Origin: Ectothiorhodospira mobilis
GTDB lineage: Bacteria > Pseudomonadota > Gammaproteobacteria > Ectothiorhodospirales > Ectothiorhodospiraceae
Reading direction: 5' to 3'
Assembly: GCF_016584115.1 (NCBI RefSeq)
Contig: NZ_NRSK01000022.1
Coordinates: 1 to 50,202, forward strand
Length of the DNA: 50,202 nt
A model generated the notes under the pieces. That model saw only the letters and a list, made by a program, of their open reading frames with translations, had not been told where the DNA came from and ran no database searches. The translations under genes were made by a program, and so were the position numbers. Below, piece after piece: positions 45,051-50,202 of the stretch. Every line of letters starts with the position of its first letter. Within the stretch, counting starts at the first letter, position 1.

Positions 45051-45806
45051 GTGACCCCGGGGGCCGAGATCCTGCCCCTGGCCCTGGGGGTATGCCTCGC
45101 CGCGGGCCTGGTGCACGGGGCCTTCGGTCTGGGTTTTCCCCTGGTGGCCACGCCGATGCTGGCCCTGGGGACGGACGTGCGCACCGCCGTGCTGCTCACC
45201 CTGGTGCCCAACCTCGGCGTCAATCTCTGGAGCCTGGTGCGCGGCGGGGGCTGGCGGGAGAGCGTTGCCCGCTACTGGCCCGTGGCCGTCTGGATGCTCC
45301 TGGGCTCCGCCGCCGGGACCCTGCTCCTGGTGATCATGGACCCGAACCCCTTCCGCCTGCTGCTGGCGGCCACGGTGATGCTCTATCTCTTCTCCCACCG
45401 CCTGGAGCGGGTGGACTGGAGCCGGATCCGCCGCCACCCCGCCGGCAGCGGGGCCTGGGCCGGCTTCATCGGCGGGGTGCTGGGGGGGACGGTGAACGTG
45501 GGCGGCCCGGTCCTGATGATCTATTTCCTGGAGCTGCGGGTGGCGCCCCTGGTCCTGGTGCAGGCCATCAACCTCTGCTTCCTCCTGGGCAAGGGCACCC
45601 AGGCCGCCACCTTCGCCGTCCTGGGACACTTCGGCCTGCCATTGCTCATGGTCTCCCTCCCCCTCCTCATCGTGGCCCTGACGGGCCTGAGGGCCGGCAT
45701 GTGGATCCGCGAGCGGGTGGATGCATCCACCTACCGGATCTGGCTGCGCGGCCTGCTGTGGCTGCTCTGCGGGCTTCTGGTGGTGCAGTTCCTCCGCGAT
45801 CTCTGA
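45051..45806 (+). CDS. TSUP (TauE/SafE) family permease
   Basis: A 251-residue inner-membrane protein with about eight hydrophobic helices in two halves. The first half has GLVHGAFGLGFPLVATPMLAL and the second WAGFIGGVLGGTVNVGGPVLMIYFLEL, the paired motifs of the TauE/SafE family. Members export sulfite or organosulfonates or import related anions, so a sulfur-compound role would suit a purple sulfur bacterium; the substrate is inferred only. The start is a GTG at 45051. Confidence 0.87.
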   Translation: MTPGAEILPLALGVCLAAGLVHGAFGLGFPLVATPMLALGTDVRTAVLLTLVPNLGVNLWSLVRGGGWRESVARYWPVAVWMLLGSAAGTLLLVIMDPNPFRLLLAATVMLYLFSHRLERVDWSRIRRHPAGSGAWAGFIGGVLGGTVNVGGPVLMIYFLELRVAPLVLVQAINLCFLLGKGTQAATFAVLGHFGLPLLMVSLPLLIVALTGLRAGMWIRERVDASTYRIWLRGLLWLLCGLLVVQFLRDL

Positions 45807-45810
45807 TCCC

Positions 45811-46329
45811 TCAATCCCCGGCCCCGCCCGCAGCGGACGGTCCTTCACCGGTGGACTGACCTTTCCCCGGGGAACCGGACATGTCCCGCAACTCCTGCAG
45901 GCTGGCGCGGAAGCGGGCATCCAGCTGCGCCATGGTGGCCTCCTGGGTGCGCAGCACCTGCTGGGAGGCCTCGCGCAGATGGCCGCTCAGATGGTCGTAG
46001 ATGCGCCCCACCATGTCCATCTGCCGGGAGGCCCGCTGCGCCGGGTCCTCGTCCGCCGCCCACTGGCCCACCCCCCGGTTCATTTCCTCAAAGACCTCCC
46101 GCATCAGATCCGCCTGATGGCGCATCAAGGCCTCCGTCCCCTCCAGCAGGGTGCGGTTGGCATCCACCACCGCCTCCATGTTGCGGCGCTGGGCCTCCAC
46201 CAGGACCTGCGGGTCCATGGAAGACAGGCCGTACTGCTGCATGAGCCGGCGCACCTGTTCCATGTAGCGGTTGGGATCGAACAGGTACATCAGCTCGGAG
46301 ACATCGAAGGGATTGCTCTGCTCGGCCAT
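45811..46329 (-). CDS. Phasin-family protein
   Basis: A 172-residue protein with a phasin-like pattern: FDPNRYMEQVRRLMQQYG, then EAQRRNMEAVVDANRTLLEGTEALMRHQADLMRE, followed by a long amphipathic helix with many Gln and Ala residues. Phasins coat polyhydroxyalkanoate granules. The last 25 residues are Gly/Ser/Ala-rich and probably disordered. The ATG is preceded by GGAGAGG. No PHA synthase gene lies nearby. It is convergent with the TSUP gene (gap of four bases). Confidence 0.8.
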   Translation of the reverse strand: MAEQSNPFDVSELMYLFDPNRYMEQVRRLMQQYGLSSMDPQVLVEAQRRNMEAVVDANRTLLEGTEALMRHQADLMREVFEEMNRGVGQWAADEDPAQRASRQMDMVGRIYDHLSGHLREASQQVLRTQEATMAQLDARFRASLQELRDMSGSPGKGQSTGEGPSAAGGAGD

Positions 46330-46707
46330 GGTCCTCTCCTCCACGTTGCCGGGCGGTATCCACCGCCCATAAGGGCAAGCGTAGCGCAAAAGGGGACCCG
46401 GCGCGGGGCGGGAGACCACACCCTGCGGGCATAACCCTGTGGAGAACCTGTACAGAACCCGTAGACAGCCTGAAGGCCCGGCTTTATCCACAATCCGCAC
46501 ACAGGCTATCCGGTCCTTGCCCAAGGGGAAACACACATCACGGGGATCCGTTAAGCCATTGATTTGAAAAATCCTTTCAGGAGTTATCCAGAACCCTCCC
46601 CGGCCCTAATAATTACTATGATCTTTTCAGTACAAAAAACAGTTACAAACCCTTCGTTACACGGAAACGGGCACACCGGAACCGGTCAGATGGGGGAATG
46701 CGCCGTT
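46330..46707. other. Intergenic region with DnaA-box-like cluster
   Basis: This 378-base gap holds no gene. It contains TGTGGAGAA at 46438 (complement TTCTCCACA), a perfect DnaA box TTATCCACA at 46484-46492, and TTATCCAGA at 46584-46592. From about 46557 to 46650 the DNA is unusually A/T-rich, with GATCTTTTCAG at 46620-46630 resembling an E. coli oriC 13-mer in part. It also carries the phasin promoter side. A replication origin or a DnaA-titration or control site is possible. Confidence 0.45.
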
Positions 46708-47202
46708 TCAAACCCGATTACGGAGATGGGCCAGGGCCGTGGCCTCATCAGGCACGGTCTGCAGATCCTCACGGAAGACATCGGGGATCTCCCGGGGCCG
46801 GCCGCTGGCGGCGTCCACAAAGACCCATTGGGTGCGGGCCCGCACCACCGGTTTCAGGTCATGGGAGCGGACGAAGCAATAGCCCCGGGGGGATTGCCGC
46901 CGGCCCAGGGCCTCCACCCACGTGAGCAGCAGCAACGCATCCCCGGCATGGGTGGGCCGCAGGTATTCGATGTGATGGGCGCGCACCACCCAGGTGGCCC
47001 CCAGGGAGCGGTACCGCTCCAGGGTCCATCCCCGGGCGGCGGAATGGGCCAGGGCGATCTCCTGCATCCAGCGCAGGTATTCCAGGTTGTTGGTATGCCC
47101 GTTGAGGTCGATGGCCTCGACGGGGACCCGGATACGGCGTACATAGACGGGTCCCACGGGACCCTGTTCCTGATCGTCTGGAAAGCAGGCTGGCTGGCGC
47201 AT
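46708..47202 (-). CDS. Hotdog-fold acyl-(ACP/CoA) thioesterase
   Basis: A 164-residue thioesterase of the 4HBT class. The active-site segment is VPVEAIDLNGHTNNLEYLRWMQEIA, with the Asp-x-x-Gly-His-x-Asn-Asn pattern of acyl-ACP/YbgC-like thioesterases. WVVRAHHIEYLRPTHAGDALLLLTW and TQWVFVDAASGRPREIP follow as in family members. The physiological substrate is unknown. The ATG at 47202 is chosen; an in-frame ATG at 47235 would add 11 residues without similarity. Confidence 0.82.
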   Translation of the reverse strand: MRQPACFPDDQEQGPVGPVYVRRIRVPVEAIDLNGHTNNLEYLRWMQEIALAHSAARGWTLERYRSLGATWVVRAHHIEYLRPTHAGDALLLLTWVEALGRRQSPRGYCFVRSHDLKPVVRARTQWVFVDAASGRPREIPDVFREDLQTVPDEATALAHLRNRV

Positions 47203-47481
47203 GGGGTCTCTGCTGCAGTGGGGATTCGAGAACATCAGACCGGGACGATCCCGGGGGACTCCACGACACCATCGGCCACCGGAATTGCCTTTCCGGCACC
47301 GTGTCCGGAGCGGGGCAGCCCCGGGTCATGGGGTCGGTCACAGATATCATGGTTGCATGGGGAGAATGAATGGGGATGGGGTGGGATTTCCGCTATGATC
47401 CATCCCGTCATGAAGATACTCAATGCCATGGCTCCGCTGAAACCCGTCCCTTGCTGAAGACCGCTTCAGGATGCAATCCCA

Positions 47482-47973
47482 ATGGAACGATTCATCGAAA
47501 AACTGATCTATGCCTCCCGCTGGCTCATGGCTCCGATCTACTTCGGACTGAGCTTCGTGCTGATCGCCCTGGGCATCAAGTTCTTCCAGGAGATCTTTCA
47601 TATCCTGCCCAACATCCTGACCATGAAGGAGGCGGACCTGATCCTGGTCACCCTGTCCCTGATCGATGTTGCGCTGGTGGGCGGATTGATCGTGATGGTG
47701 ATGTTCTCCGGCTACGAAAATTTCGTTTCACATCTTGATCTTGAAGCCAATGCCGACAAGCTTTCCTGGCTGGGGAAACTGGATGCAGGTTCGCTGAAGA
47801 ACAAGGTCGCCGCATCCATCGTGGCCATTTCCTCGATCCATCTTCTCAAGGTCTTTATGAACACGGAGAATATCGAAAACGACAAGATCCAATGGTACCT
47901 GCTGCTGCACATCACCTTCGTGGTGTCGGCGTTCGCCATGGGCTATCTGGATAAACTCACCCGGGGAAAATAG
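47482..47973 (+). CDS. yqhA: UPF0114 (YqhA) membrane protein
   Basis: A 163-residue integral membrane protein matching YqhA/UPF0114, function unknown. The start [24 protein letters not shown] and the segment [17 protein letters not shown] are family hallmarks. Four hydrophobic helices are apparent (about residues 15-35, 55-80, 108-125 and 137-155). Base composition is clearly lower in GC than its upstream neighbours. A TATGAT box at 47394-47399 could be its -10. Confidence 0.92.
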   Translation: MERFIEKLIYASRWLMAPIYFGLSFVLIALGIKFFQEIFHILPNILTMKEADLILVTLSLIDVALVGGLIVMVMFSGYENFVSHLDLEANADKLSWLGKLDAGSLKNKVAASIVAISSIHLLKVFMNTENIENDKIQWYLLLHITFVVSAFAMGYLDKLTRGK

Positions 47974-48192
47974 TGCCCTGGGAGTACAGCAAGTCCCGGC
48001 TGTTCTGGGGCATGTCGGCCGGCCGCATGAAAGGCGTTGTCACCCTTGCGGATATCCTGAAATGTATCCTGCCCCGGGCGGGAGGTCCTGTGGGGGGAAG
48101 CCGTCCAGTAGCTGTTACCCTCTAATCTCCCAATGACTTCAGCAGGGGATTGCAGCGGTGTGCAATTTGTCTGCGTTGTGGCCGCTTTCTGC

Positions 48193-48651
48193 TTATTGGG
48201 CTGGTCGGTCGTAACCGGCAAGATGTTGATCCAGCGACCAGATTGTGACACGGCGCTGCGGGTTCTGATCACAGAGCCGCTGCCAGTCGTGGATGATGGA
48301 GAGGTCACCCAGGCCGCTCCCTCGGCTGGCGTGGTCCGGGAATTCCGACAGCCATGCCTGCAGGTGTTCGGCCTCCAGGAAATTGATTGGTTTGAAGGGA
48401 CTCTGGCCTTTCAATGCCATTTCGACCTGCTGCACGAAGCGTTGAGCACAAGCCCGGCGCTCGCGGCCGTCGCCCTGCTTTCCGATATGGTTGCCGGTCT
48501 CCAGGATCGTCGCCATGGGTAAAAACATAGATTCTTCCCGGGTGACCCGAGCTTCCAGCTCTTCGACGATATCAATATGAAGGCTGTACATCCCGGGCAC
48601 CTTGAGGATCTCCACGAATACCGATGTATCAACGAGACAGATGGCGCTCAT
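48193..48651 (-). CDS. PIN-domain ribonuclease-like protein
   Basis: A 152-residue protein with PIN-fold acidic residues: Asp in CLVDTSVFVEIL near residue 7, Glu in ATILETGNHI, and Asp in GSGLGDLSIIHDWQ. PIN proteins are commonly toxins or effector nucleases. Its start lies 23 bases inside the end of the SMC-like ATPase gene, so it is translated as part of that unit and probably functions with it. No VapB-type antitoxin is adjacent. An in-frame ATG at 48705 lies well inside the ATPase gene. The pair is less GC-rich than the rest of the window. Confidence 0.83.
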   Translation of the reverse strand: MSAICLVDTSVFVEILKVPGMYSLHIDIVEELEARVTREESMFLPMATILETGNHIGKQGDGRERRACAQRFVQQVEMALKGQSPFKPINFLEAEHLQAWLSEFPDHASRGSGLGDLSIIHDWQRLCDQNPQRRVTIWSLDQHLAGYDRPAQ

Positions 48652-49960
48652 TCCGAGACTCCGTGTCTTGCTTGAGCTCCTCCAGCCAGGCCAGGGCCGC
48701 GGCACGGCGCTGCTCCGGGGAGGTGTCGTCCTTGAGGAAGCGCTCCAGCACCTTGCGGGTCATCAGTTGGCCTAGCGGCCCCTGGGCAACGAGCTCGCTA
48801 TAGCGTTCCATGTTGCCCAGGCGTACCAGGCGGCTATCCCCATGCTGCGGGTCGCGGTAGCAACACAGCACATCGGCCAGGGCGGCATCAGGCAGGGCAT
48901 CCAGCAGGGCCGGGTTATGGGAGGTCATCAGTACCCGCAGCTGCCGTTGGCTGGCTACCTCACGAATCTGCCTCACCAGCACATCGGCCCGGCTGGGGTG
49001 AACCCCATTGTCTACCTCCTCGATGATCAACAACGCGCCCTCGGGTGCTGACAAGAGCGCAGCGCCCACGGCCAGAACACGCAACGTGCCATCGGAAAGC
49101 AACGGGGCATCCACGAAGCGCTGTTGTTCGCCGAAGGTCTCTTCCAAGCTGACCATGACGTCCTGACGAGGCGTTTCGATGAACCGGATATCGGTGATGT
49201 CCTGTTCAGGCAATGATCGGATCAATTCGAGTAGGGCCTGCTTACCAGTCGGGTTCTGACAAAGCTGGTAGAGCACCGCGGAGAGGTTGCGGCCGTCCTC
49301 CTTAAGGTGCTTGTCTCCGGCGTACTCGTAGTCGCGCATCTGCGCTGGACGCGGGTCGAGGAAGACGATATTCCGCAGCGTCTCGCGCAGTGTACGGGTC
49401 ACCTCAGGAATCAGATCCTGTGCCTTGGCGTGGGATTGTTGGAAACGGCCGGGCGTCTCCAGCTGATAGAACACCGCTTGGCGATTGGAGCAGGGGATAT
49501 GCGGCTTGGTGCGCCCGCGGCGAAAGTTGTTATAGGCGACGCTGATCTCGTCGCTGTGCTCGTTGGGTTCGCTGTCCACCCGGTAGAGTGGAACTTTCTG
49601 GTCGGGGTGAGTGATCTGTTCGCCCGCCACCACCAGCTGGTCGCTAAGCTGATCGATGGTGATGGAGAAGTCGCCCCAGCCTTCAGGGGCATCGGCCAGG
49701 TGCGCCTCCAGGGTAAACGGCTCGCCATCCTCTCGGAACAGATCACGGGCCTGGCCACGCACCACGGTATCGCCCCCCTGGATATCGCGTTCGATATCGT
49801 CCAGGCGCCTCCCCTTGGCCAGCCAGTTGAGTAGGCGAATGCCCTCCAGGGCGTTGCTCTTGCCCGAGGCGTTGGGGCCAATCAGGAAGGTCAGCGGTGC
49901 CAGGTCCAGCCTGGCCTTTCGATAGCTCTTGAAGTTGGTCAGCTGAATGGAGGTCAGCAT
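48629..49960 (-). CDS. SMC/ABC-like AAA ATPase (AAA_21 type)
   Basis: A 443-residue ATPase beginning MLTSIQLTNFKSYRKARLDLAPLTFLIGPNASGKSNALEG (Walker A at residues 28-36). A helical insertion separates it from the C-terminal lobe, which has the signature-like LLSDGTLRVLAVGAALL, Walker B ALLIIEEVDNGVHPSRA, and H-loop VLMTSHNPALLDALPD. This is the arrangement of OLD/AriA-like ATPases, many of which act in phage defence with a separate effector. Here the downstream PIN gene overlaps by 23 bases. Function not demonstrated for this pair. Confidence 0.88.
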   Translation of the reverse strand: MLTSIQLTNFKSYRKARLDLAPLTFLIGPNASGKSNALEGIRLLNWLAKGRRLDDIERDIQGGDTVVRGQARDLFREDGEPFTLEAHLADAPEGWGDFSITIDQLSDQLVVAGEQITHPDQKVPLYRVDSEPNEHSDEISVAYNNFRRGRTKPHIPCSNRQAVFYQLETPGRFQQSHAKAQDLIPEVTRTLRETLRNIVFLDPRPAQMRDYEYAGDKHLKEDGRNLSAVLYQLCQNPTGKQALLELIRSLPEQDITDIRFIETPRQDVMVSLEETFGEQQRFVDAPLLSDGTLRVLAVGAALLSAPEGALLIIEEVDNGVHPSRADVLVRQIREVASQRQLRVLMTSHNPALLDALPDAALADVLCCYRDPQHGDSRLVRLGNMERYSELVAQGPLGQLMTRKVLERFLKDDTSPEQRRAAALAWLEELKQDTESRNERHLSR

Positions 49961-49974
49961 GGCATAGCCCTCGG

Positions 49975-50062
49975 TTACTGGGTAATCACCGGGCCGTCCT
50001 GCAGGGCTTCGCGCAGCTCATGGCGAACGTTTTCCAGCCAGGCGTCGATTCCAGAAGGGTAT
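49975..50062 (-). pseudogene. Decayed C-terminal gene fragment
   Basis: On the minus strand a short frame reads GIDAWLENVRHELREALQDG and ends at TAA (49975-49977). It is preceded within a few codons by an in-frame TGA and has no start. It looks like the amphipathic end of a lost gene just upstream of the ATPase gene. The identity is unknown; the short length makes this weak. Confidence 0.3.
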
Positions 50063-50202
50063 CAGACCGTGAGGGTCTAGGTGTTGGGTCTCGCTTGATT
50101 GTATACCGCATGATAAGGCCCCCCTGTTTCATGCGCGGGAGTGGTTGAGTATTGTGGCCGATGATCCAACGCAGGACTGACCTCATGGCGAGTACCATTC
50201 AT

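Overview
The window is chromosomal DNA of a GC-rich gammaproteobacterium that can probably make bacteriochlorophyll. The gene order def-fmt-rsmB opposite lysM gene-dprA-smg-topA-tsaC is typical of gammaproteobacteria. The oxygen-independent cyclase BchE, with a PpsR/CrtJ-type operator over its promoter, points to a purple bacterium. Ectothiorhodospiraceae or Chromatiales is the likeliest group, but this is inference; no rRNA gene is present to settle it.

Layout. 1-421: tail of a transposase/integrase-type element that has cut off the 3' end of rsmB. 422-9136: housekeeping block for translation (rsmB, fmt, def), DNA uptake and topology (dprA, smg, topA) and tRNA modification (tsaC). 9149-14001: yeaG-yeaH-SpoVR stress operon on the minus strand. 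14515-20385: a small membrane protein, a Cys-rich metal-binding protein, bchE, and two tandem cobyric acid synthase paralogues. BchE needs cobalamin, so this stretch links bacteriochlorophyll and B12 synthesis. 20616-28305: type I restriction-modification operon hsdM-rhuM-hsdS-hsdR. 28479-34068: EamA permease, a TcuA/TcuB (CobZ-like) flavoprotein and Fe-S membrane pair, a LysR regulator and a second, divergent EamA permease. 34122-39297: phosphodiesterase, small Cys-motif protein, a hicAB toxin-antitoxin cassette between 113-bp direct repeats, and a PepSY-PhoP-PhoQ-like operon. 39430-47973: mostly conserved genes of partly known role (DUF3775, DinB, AstE-like, a lone ATP synthase epsilon subunit with a cytidylate-kinase-like gene, CBS-nucleotidyltransferase, DUF1028, TSUP permease, phasin, thioesterase, YqhA). 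48193-50202: accessory segment with an SMC-like ATPase and PIN-domain nuclease pair, and a decayed gene end.

Most notable: the hicAB cassette bounded by 113-bp repeats made from the 3' ends of its two neighbours; the tandem cobQ genes, one of which has lost the conserved DIDRGG motif; a PpsR-type palindrome exactly over the bchE -35 box; loss of the catalytic motif of RsmB; the ATPase-PIN pair; and a DnaA-box-like cluster near 46.5 kb. No rRNA, tRNA or CRISPR array was found.
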